Below are positions 1 to 8,485 of a stretch of DNA of 64,000 nucleotides, piece by piece. The number at the start of each line of letters is the position of its first letter. The stretch's first letter is position 1. Origin of the DNA: Microbacterium sp. zg-Y625 (GTDB lineage: Bacteria; Actinomycetota; Actinomycetes; Actinomycetales; Microbacteriaceae); the NCBI RefSeq assembly GCF_030246925.1, contig NZ_CP126740.1:2418001-2482000 (forward strand). Reading direction: 5' to 3'. The position numbers and the translations under genes are program-made. Under the pieces are notes generated by a model. It was not told where the DNA came from. It did not search any database and worked only from the letters and a program-made list of their open reading frames with translations.

Positions 1-24
1 CCCGACGCTCCCCCGTCACGCGGG

Positions 25-657
25 TCAGCTCTGCGCGAGAAGGGCGTACAGGCGACGCCGTGCGTCGTTGAGGATCTCGACGGCCTCCTGCACCTGCTCG
101 GGCGTGCCCGAGCGACCCACCTGCGTCGCCGCCTGCGCCAGCTCCATGCCCGCCTTCGGCAGCGCCGTCATGCGCGCGTTCTCCTTGGACTGCCCCTCCC
201 AGGGCGCGGACTTGCCGGCCACGGTATCCGCCTCGATGCGCCCCGCCTCGGTGAGGGCGTAGGTCTTGCGACCGTTGGCCTCCTCAGCGGTGATCAGACC
301 CTCGTCAGCGAGCAGCTGCAGCGTCGGGTAGACGCTGCCGGCGCTCGGCTTCCACGAGCCGCCGCTGCGGTCCTCGATCTCCTGGATGATCTGGTAGCCG
401 TGCATCGGCCGCTCCGCGAGGAGCGTCAGCACCGCCACGCGCACGTCGCCGCGTCCCATCCGGCTGCCGCCGCTGGGCCGGGGCTCGAAGGCGCGGCGCA
501 GCTGGTCGACGGCATCCCACATGCCCTGACCGAGGTCGCCGATGCCGAAGCCGTGCGAGCCGCCGCCGAAGCCGCCCTGCCCTGCGCCGAAGCCGCCGCC
601 GCGACCGCCGCCGCCCGGGCCGCCGCCGAATCCGTCTGTGCCGAATGAACCGCTCAT
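25..657 (-). CDS. PadR family transcriptional regulator with Gly-rich N-terminus
   Basis: A 210-residue DNA-binding regulator. Residues 1-45 are almost pure Gly/Phe/Ser low complexity. A PadR winged helix follows at about 70-150, recognisable by VLTLLAERPMHGYQI and the wing SAGSVYPTLQLL. A helical C-terminal dimerisation segment ends the protein. The reading frame stays open further upstream, but the ATG at 657 follows a strong GAGGGGG ribosome site and begins the typical Gly-rich tail of this actinobacterial subfamily. Two palindromes lie in its 5' region, which suggests autoregulation. No partner gene is visible because the window starts just downstream. Family call is firm; ligand and targets are unknown. 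Confidence 0.9.
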   Translation of the reverse strand: MSGSFGTDGFGGGPGGGGRGGGFGAGQGGFGGGSHGFGIGDLGQGMWDAVDQLRRAFEPRPSGGSRMGRGDVRVAVLTLLAERPMHGYQIIQEIEDRSGGSWKPSAGSVYPTLQLLADEGLITAEEANGRKTYALTEAGRIEADTVAGKSAPWEGQSKENARMTALPKAGMELAQAATQVGRSGTPEQVQEAVEILNDARRRLYALLAQS

Positions 658-676
658 GGTGTTCCCCCTCAAGAGT

Positions 677-691
677 CGGTGAGTCTCACCG
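677..691. promoter_or_regulatory. Perfect 15-nt palindrome before padR
   Basis: CGGTGAGTCTCACCG is a perfect inverted repeat centred on 684, about 20 nt upstream of the padR start on the minus strand. It could be a PadR operator or an mRNA hairpin next to the ribosome site. Confidence 0.5.
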
Positions 692-699
692 ATACTTGA

Positions 700-709
700 C
701 GATATATCG
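700..709. promoter_or_regulatory. CGATATATCG palindrome, candidate PadR operator
   Basis: This AT-rich palindrome sits in an otherwise GC-rich divergent intergenic region. PadR regulators commonly bind AT-rich ATAT-containing palindromes, so autoregulation is a reasonable inference. Confidence 0.55.
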
Positions 710-825
710 CTCAGAGCGATTGCGACAGGGGGTCGTCGACTCGGGTGCAGGGGCAGGATGCCAGGCGCGGGGCGCGCTCGGTCAAGCCCATTGCCTCCGC
801 CGAGGGGCGGGGGTAGACACGAAGA

Positions 826-1434
826 ATGAAGAGCGAGCGATACCAGTGGCGGGGCGAAGACGACCCGTCGCGGGTCGACACCGCTTACGTGCGGTTCCGG
901 GACCAGGGGATGCAGGCCCACGGGTCTTCGGTCACCCGCGGATACACGATGTCCTGGACGCTCGACGTCGGCGACGGCTGGCTCACCGACCACCTGCGGG
1001 TGCGCTCGCTCGGCAAAGGCTGGTCGCGCTCCTTGGACCTACGCCGCAGCCGCGACGGCGACTGGCGCGCAACGGGGACCCACACCGGCAGCGTCGACCT
1101 GCCCGACCCGGGGATGGACGACGACCTCGACCTGAGCGGCGCCGTCGATTGCGACCTGGGCCTCTGCCCCGTGACCAACGCCATGCCGATCCGGCGCCTC
1201 GACCTGCACCGCAGGGACCGCGTCGAGACGTCGCTGACGATGGCGATGGTCGACGTCCCCTCGCTGAAGGTCAGCCGCAGCGAGCAGACGTACAGCTCCC
1301 GTGAGACCGACGGTCGCCGCACGGTCACGTATGCCAACCGCGATGGCAGCTTCACCTCCGACCTCTCGGTGGATCACAACGGCATGGTCGTCGACTACCC
1401 CGGGCTGGCCTGGCGCTTCTACACCGACGCGTGA
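826..1434 (+). CDS. Putative glycolipid-binding family protein (DUF1089)
   Basis: A 202-residue soluble protein without signal peptide or membrane segment. The overall pattern (YQWRGEDDPSRVDTAYV near the N-terminus, a central DLGLCPVTNAMPIRRL, and a C-terminal VDYPGLAWRFY) matches the Glycolipid_bind/DUF1089 family, whose Pseudomonas member has a lipocalin-like beta barrel. The biochemical role of the family is not established. It stands alone between the divergent padR and a TPR gene. The start follows only a weak purine stretch. Confidence 0.8.
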   Translation: MKSERYQWRGEDDPSRVDTAYVRFRDQGMQAHGSSVTRGYTMSWTLDVGDGWLTDHLRVRSLGKGWSRSLDLRRSRDGDWRATGTHTGSVDLPDPGMDDDLDLSGAVDCDLGLCPVTNAMPIRRLDLHRRDRVETSLTMAMVDVPSLKVSRSEQTYSSRETDGRRTVTYANRDGSFTSDLSVDHNGMVVDYPGLAWRFYTDA

Positions 1435-1477
1435 CGCGCGCTTCGAGCGTCGCTCCACTCCGCAATACGCTGGCGGG

Positions 1478-1963
1478 ATGACCGCCGCCGAATGGGAACA
1501 GCAGGTCGCCGCTCTCTGGGCGGACACGACGATCGACGACCGCGCGCGCGTCGACCGCATGCGCGCGCTGGCATCCGACGCACCCCACCCGGCGCTCGGT
1601 GCGTTCGAACTCGGGGGCGCGCTGGATTCCGCCGGCGATGAGGCGGATGCCGACGCGCAATACGCGGCCGCAACGGCGGCGGGTCTGGCCGAGATCGATC
1701 CCGCCCGCGCCGCACAGCTGGCGGTGCAGCACGCCTCGACGCTGCGCAACCTGGGCCGCACCGACGAGGCCATCGCGATGCTGCGCGCCGCCGGGTCGCA
1801 CCCCGCGGTGGGGTCGGCGCCGGCGGTGTTCCTCGCCCTCGCCCTGCACAGCGCGGGCCGCCACGACGAAGCCCTGCGCGTCGCGATCGAGGCCGTGGAG
1901 CCGACTCTCCCCCGCTACAACCGGTCGATCCGCGCCTACGCCGCCGCCCTCACCGAGTCCTGA
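1478..1963 (+). CDS. Tetratricopeptide-repeat protein
   Basis: A 161-residue all-helical protein with degenerate TPR units, for example NLGRTDEAIAMLRAAG and SAGRHDEALRVAIEA. It is small, Ala-rich and without signal sequence, so it is likely a cytoplasmic scaffold. The ATG at 1478 is chosen because TACGCT (1466-1471) lies exactly 6 nt before it with no Shine-Dalgarno, the layout of a leaderless transcript. An upstream in-frame extension to 1301 overlaps the previous gene and is rejected. No specific function can be given. Confidence 0.8.
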   Translation: MTAAEWEQQVAALWADTTIDDRARVDRMRALASDAPHPALGAFELGGALDSAGDEADADAQYAAATAAGLAEIDPARAAQLAVQHASTLRNLGRTDEAIAMLRAAGSHPAVGSAPAVFLALALHSAGRHDEALRVAIEAVEPTLPRYNRSIRAYAAALTES

Positions 1964-1993
1964 TCCGGGCGCTGCGCACCCTACGCTGATCGC

Positions 1994-2527
1994 ATGACCA
2001 CCCTGCTGCGCGCCTGGGCCGCCGCGGACGCGCCCGCACTGGTCGACGCGGTGGCTTCGACACCCGACCTGGCCACTCAGCTGCCGGTGTCGCGGCTGGC
2101 ATCGGCCGACGACGCGCGTGCGTTCATCGGCGGATCCCTGCGTGCGGGTCCGGCGCGGCGTGTCTGGGCGGTCGTCGACGACGGTGTCCCGATCGGCAGC
2201 ATCGCGCTGACCCACATCGACCGGCGCCATGACACCGCGTGGGTGTCGTACTGGCTGGCTTCCGCCGCCCGCGGCCGCGGCCTGGCCACCCGCGCGCTCG
2301 CGGCGGCGTCGGACTGGGGGTTCGCCCACGCCGGCCTCTTCCGGCTCGAGCTCGGCCACCGCGTCAACAACCCCGCCTCGTGCGGGGTCGCCACGCGTGC
2401 GGGATTCGCACGCGAAGGCCTCGAGCGAGCCAAGCTCCGCTACGGCGAGGAGCGCTTCGACGTCGAGCTGCACGCCCGGCTCGCGACGGATCCGGCGCCC
2501 GACGTCGCCCCGCTCCCCCGCGCCTGA
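1994..2527 (+). CDS. GNAT family N-acetyltransferase
   Basis: A 177-residue acetyltransferase of the ribosomal-protein acetylating (RimJ/RimL-like) type. The acetyl-CoA pyrophosphate loop is ARGRGLATRAL at about 92-102, and the strand-helix FRLELGHRVNNPAS follows, as in RimJ-like proteins. The ATG lies 6 nt after TACGCT (1982-1987) and lacks a Shine-Dalgarno, suggesting a leaderless mRNA. The substrate, an amine or a protein N-terminus, is unknown. Confidence 0.85.
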   Translation: MTTLLRAWAAADAPALVDAVASTPDLATQLPVSRLASADDARAFIGGSLRAGPARRVWAVVDDGVPIGSIALTHIDRRHDTAWVSYWLASAARGRGLATRALAAASDWGFAHAGLFRLELGHRVNNPASCGVATRAGFAREGLERAKLRYGEERFDVELHARLATDPAPDVAPLPRA

Positions 2528-2589
2528 GGCGCGCCGGCGACCGGGCACAGGCGGCGCCCGCGGCGCCGCGGTTCAGCCGGTCAGCGGGG

Positions 2590-3876
2590 TCAGCCGCGGA
2601 AGAAGACCTCGGCCACGCGCTGCAGATCCCACAGGTCGCTCACGCCCGCGAGCTCCCGCGCGGAGTGCATCGAGAGGATCGGAATGCCGACGTCCACCGT
2701 GCGCATCCCGAGCCGCGTCGCCGTGATGGGGCCGATCGTCGACCCGCACGGCACCGCGTTGTGGGAGACGAACTCCTGCGACGTCACCCCGGCGTCGGCG
2801 CACCAGCCGTTCCAGGCGGCCGCACCCACGGCATCCGTCGCGTACCGCTGGTTCGCGTTGATCTTGAGGATCGGTCCGCCGCCGAGTCGCGGACGCACCA
2901 CCGGGTCGTGCTTCTGCGGGTAGTTCGGGTGCACCGCGTGCCCCACGTCGCTCGAGACGCACCAGCTCGCGGCCATCGCGCGCAGCTGGGCCTCGCGGTC
3001 GGCACCGAGCCCCAGCCACACCCGCTCCAGCACGTCGGAGAGGAACGGCCCCGCGGCGCCCGAACGCGTGCCCGACCCGACCTCCTCGTGGTCGAACACG
3101 GCGAGCATCGCGATGTGCTCGGCGTCGAAGCCGTCGGCGGCGCGCGCCAGCGCGACGACGCCAGCATGGACGGATGCCAGATCGTCCAGTCGACCGGAGG
3201 CGAAGAACACGTCGTCGCGACCGAAGACGACACCGCGGGCGGCGTCGGCGGTGACGATGTCGTAGCCGCGGATGCGGGCGGCATCCACCCCCGCCTCGCG
3301 CGCGAGCTCGCCCAGCAGGTCGGCCGAGTCCGCCTCGCCGAGGCCCCACACCGGCTGGGTCTGCGTCTGCTTGTCGAGCGCGAGGTGGTCGTTGGCCTCG
3401 CGGTCGAGGTGGATCGCCAGCTGCGGCAGCCGCAGGAGCGCGCCCGTCGCCGTCAGCACCGACGTGCCGTCGTCGAGCACGAGCCGGCCCGCCAGGCGCA
3501 GCTCGCGGTCGAGCCACGAGTTCAGAAGCGGACCGCCGTAAACCTCGACGCCCGCCTGGAGCCATCCGAGCGACCCGGTCGTCGGCTGGGGCTTGAGCTT
3601 GAACGCGGGCGAATCGCTGTGCGCCCCGAAGACCCGCACCGGCGTCTGCGCCGTCGCGCTCGTGGGGACGACCCACGCGATCACGGCGCCGTCGCGCACC
3701 ACCAGGAAGCGGCCGCCGGCGGCATCCGGCCACGGCTCGCTCTCGCTCAGCGGCGTGAAACCGGCCTCCACCAGCCGCTCTGCCACCGCGGCGGCGGCGT
3801 GGAAGCTCGACGGCGACGCCGCGACGAACGCGGCGAGATCGTCGGCGTGGGCGAGTGCGTCAGCGGCAGCGGGCAC
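2590..3876 (-). CDS. M18 family aminopeptidase
   Basis: A 428-residue cytosolic metallo-aminopeptidase, the usual M18 length. Metal and catalytic residues are visible in order: FGAHSDSP (about 83-90), SGRLDDLAS, FDHEEVGSGTRSG and, near the C-terminus, ILSMHSARELAG. These ligate a di-metal centre that removes N-terminal, typically acidic or hydrophobic, residues from peptides. The GTG at 3876 was chosen because TGAGGAG lies about 7 nt upstream; an in-frame ATG at 3993 lacks a ribosome site and adds a non-homologous tail. It probably forms a dodecamer, as the family does. Confidence 0.93.
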   Translation of the reverse strand: MPAAADALAHADDLAAFVAASPSSFHAAAAVAERLVEAGFTPLSESEPWPDAAGGRFLVVRDGAVIAWVVPTSATAQTPVRVFGAHSDSPAFKLKPQPTTGSLGWLQAGVEVYGGPLLNSWLDRELRLAGRLVLDDGTSVLTATGALLRLPQLAIHLDREANDHLALDKQTQTQPVWGLGEADSADLLGELAREAGVDAARIRGYDIVTADAARGVVFGRDDVFFASGRLDDLASVHAGVVALARAADGFDAEHIAMLAVFDHEEVGSGTRSGAAGPFLSDVLERVWLGLGADREAQLRAMAASWCVSSDVGHAVHPNYPQKHDPVVRPRLGGGPILKINANQRYATDAVGAAAWNGWCADAGVTSQEFVSHNAVPCGSTIGPITATRLGMRTVDVGIPILSMHSARELAGVSDLWDLQRVAEVFFRG

Positions 3877-4029
3877 GGCGGGACTCCTCAGGTGGCGGGC
3901 AGCGGTGCTTCGATCGTAGTTCGCGGGATGCCGCGGGCGCGGTGGCGTGGAGCACTGGGGGGTGCGCGACCGGTTCGAGATCCTGGTGCGCATGGGGCGC
4001 CTGACCCCCGGCGCTGCGTGAAGCGCCGG

Positions 4030-4413
4030 TCAGCTGATCACGACGGCGACCGACGATCCGGTCGTGCGGCGCACCTTCTGCGCCGCACGGATCATCGTGT
4101 ACTTCATGCCGTACTTGGCCTTCAGCGCCCGGTCGAGGCGCGCCATGGTCTCGTCGTCGGTGCGCACGACAGCCGTCGCCTCGACGGTTGGGGCACCCTC
4201 GGCCACGTTGCCGTGGACGTCGCAGGGCGTGAGCGTGACGCGCGCCGAGTGACGCAGTCGCTTGACCTTGCCCGACTCGCCGCCGGTGGTGACGAGCAGT
4301 TCGTCGCCATCGGGCGCGGCCCACACCGGGGTACCGACGCCGACGCCGGTCTTGCGGAACGTGGTGAGCAGCACGTACTCGGAATCGACGAGGTCACTCA
4401 GCGCAGCAGGCAC
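4030..4413 (-). CDS. PPOX-class F420-dependent oxidoreductase
   Basis: A 127-residue single-domain split-barrel flavoprotein of the PPOX/FDOR type. The N-terminal SEYVLLTTFRKTGVGVGTPVWAA and the following GKVKRLRHSARVTLTPCD are characteristic of the short F420-binding subgroup of actinobacteria. The physiological substrate is unknown. The GTG at 4413 has GGGGGAG about 9 nt upstream; the longer in-frame ATG at 4467 has none. Confidence 0.85.
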   Translation of the reverse strand: MPAALSDLVDSEYVLLTTFRKTGVGVGTPVWAAPDGDELLVTTGGESGKVKRLRHSARVTLTPCDVHGNVAEGAPTVEATAVVRTDDETMARLDRALKAKYGMKYTMIRAAQKVRRTTGSSVAVVIS

Positions 4414-4600
4414 CCGACCATTCTCCCCCGACGCGGGTTGGACGCGTGACGGCGCCGGCCTGCGCATGGACGCCGCGGCGAGGGGTCGGATGCCGCGGCG
4501 CTCCGTCGTCGCACATGGCCCAGAGCCACGCCCACGCAGGCACGTTCGCGACCACCGAACACCCGAGGCGGCCGGCCCGCGCGGGCGGCGCGGGTGCGCC

Positions 4601-5974
4601 CTAGACCGGACGCGCAGACACGAACACCCCCACCGGGTCGTGTTCGGCCTTCAGCTGCCGCAGCCGTTCCAGCCCCGCGCCATAGGCGGGCGCAGCGTCT
4701 GTGTCGGTGCTGTCGATGAACGTCAGCGCCACGGCGTCGGCGTGCCACGGCTCCAGCGCCGCCACAGCGGCGTGCACCGCGGCATCCGCCGCCGAGGCGG
4801 TTTCCGGCGCCGGCACGATCGCCACCCCCTGCACGACGTACTCCCCCGCGATGGCCGACACGGCGCCGCCATCGGCAGCCGGCCGGGCCGCCGCGCCGCC
4901 GATGTGACGCAACTCGGCGACGAACAGCCCGGGCGTCGCGGCGCCGGCGACGAAGGCATCCACGGCGTCGGCCGGAAGCCCGGACAGCACCGCATGGCTC
5001 GACGCGGCGGGCGTCGGCGCGGGCGGGTCCATGTGCACCTCGATGAGCGCCGCCGCGGGCACCCGAGCGAAGGTGTCCACTTCCGGCGCCAGCGCACGCA
5101 GCGGTTCGAGCAGGGCGGATGCCGCGGCATCCGTCTCGAGGATCGCCCCGTCGATCACGACGAGCGACCTGCCGCTGAGGAACGGCGGCAGCTCGGGCAG
5201 CGGCGGCAGGTGCAGGATGCGCAACGACGTCGTGACGCTCTCGGGCGCCGTCGCCGTCCACTGCGCCCAGGCGTGGGTGACCACCGCGGCGTGCGACACG
5301 TCCCACAGCAGCATTCCGGCGACGACGTCGGCGTACGGCAGCAGGTCGATCTCGACCGACACGACGATGCCGAACGCGCCGGCTCCGCCGCGCACCGCCC
5401 AGAACAGGTCGCTGTGCTCGTCGGCGCTCGCACGCACGAGCGCGCCATCGGCGGTCACCAGCTGCACTTCGCGGACGCTCCCGACGGCCAGCCCGTGCGC
5501 GCGGGCGTAGAACGACAGCCCGCCGCTGAGGGAGTAGCCGACGACCGAGACGTCGCCCGCGCTGCCGTGCAGCGCCGTGAGCCCGTGCGGGGCCGATGCC
5601 GCAACCACATCGATCCACTGCGATCCGCCCAGCACCCGCGCGGTCTGGGCGGTCGGGTCCACCGTCACCCCGCGCAGACGCGTCAGGTTCACGATCACGA
5701 CATCGGACAGGTCCGATGCCGACAACGCCACCGCGGCATGCCCAGTCGACTGCGGCGCGAGGCGCAGCCCCGCCGCCGTCGCGGCACGCACGACGGCGAC
5801 GACGTCTTCGGCGCTCTCCGGCCGGGCGACGGCGAACGGCCGCTGATCGACCGCCAGATTCCAGGCCAGGCGGGCGGTGTCGTATTCGGCGTCTCCGGTG
5901 AGCACGATGCGGTCGCCGAGCGCCTCTCGCAGCTGTGCGGCGCGCGTGTCGACGGGTAGGTCTTGCACGGTCAT
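4601..5974 (-). CDS. FAD-binding oxidoreductase (BBE type)
   Basis: A 457-residue oxidase/dehydrogenase. Residues about 35-205 form a PCMH-type FAD-binding domain (RPESAEDVVAVVRAA, then LAPQSTGHAAVALS, in which the His may carry covalent flavin, then YSLSGGLSFYARAHGLAVG). The C-terminus has a berberine-bridge-enzyme-like tail (LERLRQLKAEHDPVGVF). The substrate is probably a sugar, alcohol or secondary metabolite and cannot be deduced. It is divergent from a LuxR regulator that probably controls it. The start at 5974 (MTVQDLP) avoids a longer reading into the shared promoter region. Confidence 0.88.
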   Translation of the reverse strand: MTVQDLPVDTRAAQLREALGDRIVLTGDAEYDTARLAWNLAVDQRPFAVARPESAEDVVAVVRAATAAGLRLAPQSTGHAAVALSASDLSDVVIVNLTRLRGVTVDPTAQTARVLGGSQWIDVVAASAPHGLTALHGSAGDVSVVGYSLSGGLSFYARAHGLAVGSVREVQLVTADGALVRASADEHSDLFWAVRGGAGAFGIVVSVEIDLLPYADVVAGMLLWDVSHAAVVTHAWAQWTATAPESVTTSLRILHLPPLPELPPFLSGRSLVVIDGAILETDAAASALLEPLRALAPEVDTFARVPAAALIEVHMDPPAPTPAASSHAVLSGLPADAVDAFVAGAATPGLFVAELRHIGGAAARPAADGGAVSAIAGEYVVQGVAIVPAPETASAADAAVHAAVAALEPWHADAVALTFIDSTDTDAAPAYGAGLERLRQLKAEHDPVGVFVSARPV

Positions 5975-6069
5975 GACGGTTTCCGATCCTGTCGGCGAAT
6001 GGGCCGTCGACGAGTCTGCCCAGGTGGCGACGACTGCCACCATCCCAGTGCGGGAGGGAGTTCGTCAGT

Positions 6070-6083
6070 CCCAGATACCTGGG
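6070..6083. promoter_or_regulatory. Inverted repeat CCCAG-N4-CTGGG in divergent promoter
   Basis: This 14-nt inverted repeat lies between the FAD oxidoreductase and the luxR-type gene, about 40 nt before the regulator start. It is a candidate operator for the LuxR-type protein. Confidence 0.5.
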
Positions 6084-6121
6084 GGATGGTGAAACCCCGC
6101 TCCCCGGCGCACACTGGCTGC

Positions 6122-7258
6122 ATGGCCTCGGCGATCGCCCTGGGTCGCGCGCGCAGCGACATCGATGTGATGTCGCGCGCCGGGTTGCCGCTACTGCACT
6201 TCGCCGATGAAGCGGCATCCGCCCTGCAGACCGCCGTGCCGTTCGTCGCCGCGTGCCTGTCGACGCTCGACCCGGCCACGGCGATGGTCTCGAGCACGTC
6301 GAAGCTCGGCGCCCTCACCGGACGCAATGAGGGCGACATCCTGTGGGCGCAGATCGAGTACGGCGGCGACGAGCCCACCGCCTACAGCGCGATGCTGGCC
6401 GACGGCGACGTCGCCATCGGCGTGCACGAGGCGACCGCCGGCGACCCCGAACGGTCGCTGCGCATGTCGCGGCTGCTGCAGCCCCACTTCGACTTCCACG
6501 ATGAGGCGCGCGCCGTGTTCACCGACCGCAACGGGGCGTGGGGCGCCCTGGCACTCTTCCGAGGCAGCGACGACGCCCCCTTCTCCCCCGACGAGCTCGC
6601 GTTCATCGCCGTGGTGGCCCCTGCCTTCACCCGCGGCATCCGCACCGGTCTGCTTGCACAGCAGAGCCGGCACGACGACGTGATCGGCGCCGGGGGACCT
6701 GCGGTGATCGTGGTCGATGCGCACGACCGCGTCGTGCAGTCGAGCCCCGCCGCCGCCGACCACCTGCAGCAGATGTCGACCGACCCCGGCATGGGCGACC
6801 CGCTGGTGTCGGTGCAGGCACTCGTGAGCGCAGCCCGCCGCATGGCGCGCGGCGACGGCGACCGGATGCCGCGTGTGCGTGCCCGCCGACACGACGGAGT
6901 GTGGCTCGTGCTGCACGCGGCACCCCTCGGCGGCAGCGGCGAGCGCGTCGGCGACGTGGTCGTGACGATCGAAGAGGCCCGCCCGCAGGAGGTGATCGAC
7001 CTCGTCGCCGCGGCGTTCGGTCTGACGGTGCGCGAGCGTGAAGTCGTGGGCATGGTGCTGCGCGGTGCGGACACCCGCGAGATCGCCGGGGCGATGCACG
7101 TGTCGCCGTACACCGTGCAGGACCACCTCAAGTCGGTGTTCGACAAGGCGGGCGTCACGAGCCGGCGCGAACTGGTGTCACGGGTGTACTTCGACCAGTT
7201 CGTCACGCGGACGGGCGCCACGCTCGGGGTCGGTGGCTGGCAGGCCCACGCGACATGA
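6122..7258 (+). CDS. LuxR-type HTH transcriptional regulator
   Basis: A 378-residue regulator. The long N-terminal part resembles a GAF/PAS-like sensory region (LPLLHFADEAASALQ to about residue 300) with no obvious ligand motif. The C-terminal about 65 residues are a LuxR/GerE helix-turn-helix (LTVREREVVGMVLRGADTREIAGAMHVSPYTVQDHLKSVF). The start at 6122 is supported by CACACT 6 nt upstream (leaderless); an alternative ATG at 6086 would add 12 residues. The divergent FAD oxidoreductase and the CCCAG-N4-CTGGG repeat suggest a local regulator-target pair. Confidence 0.88.
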   Translation: MASAIALGRARSDIDVMSRAGLPLLHFADEAASALQTAVPFVAACLSTLDPATAMVSSTSKLGALTGRNEGDILWAQIEYGGDEPTAYSAMLADGDVAIGVHEATAGDPERSLRMSRLLQPHFDFHDEARAVFTDRNGAWGALALFRGSDDAPFSPDELAFIAVVAPAFTRGIRTGLLAQQSRHDDVIGAGGPAVIVVDAHDRVVQSSPAAADHLQQMSTDPGMGDPLVSVQALVSAARRMARGDGDRMPRVRARRHDGVWLVLHAAPLGGSGERVGDVVVTIEEARPQEVIDLVAAAFGLTVREREVVGMVLRGADTREIAGAMHVSPYTVQDHLKSVFDKAGVTSRRELVSRVYFDQFVTRTGATLGVGGWQAHAT

Positions 7259-7440
7259 CCGGTGCCCGGCGGCGAGCCCGTCCGCCCGTCCCACCCGAAC
7301 TCACGGCCCGCTCCCAGCTTCACGGGACCAAAACGGCACCGGCATCCGTTGCCCTCTATGACGCCGCGACCGCGGGCGTCACCCGCGACCACACGCCGGG
7401 CTGAGATACTGCAGATCGACACGAACGAGGAGCACGCACC

Positions 7441-7995
7441 ATGACGAGCGGACCCACCGACACCGGAGCCATCACCCGCACCCCCGGCACCGAGACGGCC
7501 GTCCTGGCCGGCGGATGCTTCTGGGGCGTCGAAGACCTCATCCGCCGCCAGCCGGGCGTCATCAGCACCCGCGTCGGCTACACCGGCGGACAGAACGACC
7601 ACGCCACGTACCGCAACCACCCCGGCCACGCCGAGGCGGTCGAGATCGTCTTCGACCCCACCCAGACGACGTACCGCGACATCCTGGCGTTCTTCTTCCA
7701 GATCCACGACCCATCGACCCTCAACCGGCAGGGCAACGACGTCGGCACGAGCTATCGCTCGGCGATCTTCCCGCTGACCCCCGAGCAGGAGCACATCGCG
7801 CGCGAGACGATCGCCGACGTGGATGCCTCGGGCATCTGGCCCGCCAAGGTGGTCACGACCATCGAGCCCGCCGGTCCCTTCTGGGAGGCCGAGCCCGAGC
7901 ACCAGGACTACCTGGTGCGCATCCCCCACGGCTACACATGCCACTTCGTGCGTCCCGGCTGGGTGCTGCCCAAGCGCGAGGATGCCGTGAGCTGA
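7441..7995 (+). CDS. msrA: Peptide-methionine (S)-S-oxide reductase MsrA
   Basis: A 184-residue cytosolic repair enzyme that reduces methionine-S-sulfoxide in proteins. The catalytic motif GGCFWGVED is at about 24-32. Downstream hallmarks are [42 protein letters not shown] and a C-terminal [11 protein letters not shown]. Length is typical. The ATG follows GAGGAG (about 10 nt away). It is monocistronic in a 180-nt upstream gap with no other recognisable feature. Confidence 0.97.
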   Translation: MTSGPTDTGAITRTPGTETAVLAGGCFWGVEDLIRRQPGVISTRVGYTGGQNDHATYRNHPGHAEAVEIVFDPTQTTYRDILAFFFQIHDPSTLNRQGNDVGTSYRSAIFPLTPEQEHIARETIADVDASGIWPAKVVTTIEPAGPFWEAEPEHQDYLVRIPHGYTCHFVRPGWVLPKREDAVS

Positions 7996-8106
7996 GCGGC
8001 TGACCACAGCCCGCCGCGCATCGCCTGCCGGCGCGCGGCGGGACCGTCGCCGCTGACGCCGACATCGGGGCTGGCGTCCCCGGCGCGAGCTGACGAGGAT
8101 GTCACG

Positions 8107-8439
8107 ATGACCGTCCCGCCGCGCGACACCCCCGGCGGCCCGCACGCCGTGACCCTGGTGGTCGACATGCCGGTCACCAAGCTCGACGCGCTCGACGTGA
8201 TCGCCTTCGTCGCCGATGCGGTCATCGACAACGCCGGCACCGCGTTCCCCCGCGTCGGCCTGGCCCCCGACGCCTGGGCCGAGGTGCAGATCCCGAAATT
8301 CGCCGACCCGCCGCCGCTCGCGATCGACGTCTGCTCCGACATCTCTCCGGTGCACGCCCAGCAGCACGCCGACCGGCTGGCCGCCGCCCTCACCCGGGTG
8401 GGCTGGACGGTGCGGCCGGCCCGCGGCATCGAGCGCTGA
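8107..8439 (+). CDS. Conserved hypothetical protein
   Basis: A 110-residue soluble protein without a recognised domain. It starts MTVPPRDTPGGPHAVTLVVD and has the composition and third-position GC of a real gene. GACGAGG upstream supports the ATG. Contents such as KLDALDVIAFVADAVID and HAQQHADRLAAALTRVGWTV suggest an alpha/beta fold of unknown role. It is convergent with the SDR gene downstream. Confidence 0.6.
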   Translation: MTVPPRDTPGGPHAVTLVVDMPVTKLDALDVIAFVADAVIDNAGTAFPRVGLAPDAWAEVQIPKFADPPPLAIDVCSDISPVHAQQHADRLAAALTRVGWTVRPARGIER

Positions 8440-8485
8440 GCGCGACCACCGCGAGGCCGACCGCGCGCGCATCAGCAACCGACCG

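Noticed and set aside
25..993. A 322-codon frame extending padR upstream
   Set aside because: The extension crosses the palindromic promoter region, and the ATG at 657 has a strong ribosome site and starts the usual Gly-rich tail.
2239..4449. A 736-codon open frame on the plus strand
   Set aside because: It is antisense to the M18 aminopeptidase and PPOX genes; its Arg/His/Gly-rich composition is typical of shadow frames in high-GC DNA.
4398..6218. A 606-codon minus-strand frame
   Set aside because: It is an out-of-frame shadow of the FAD oxidoreductase and is strongly Arg-rich.
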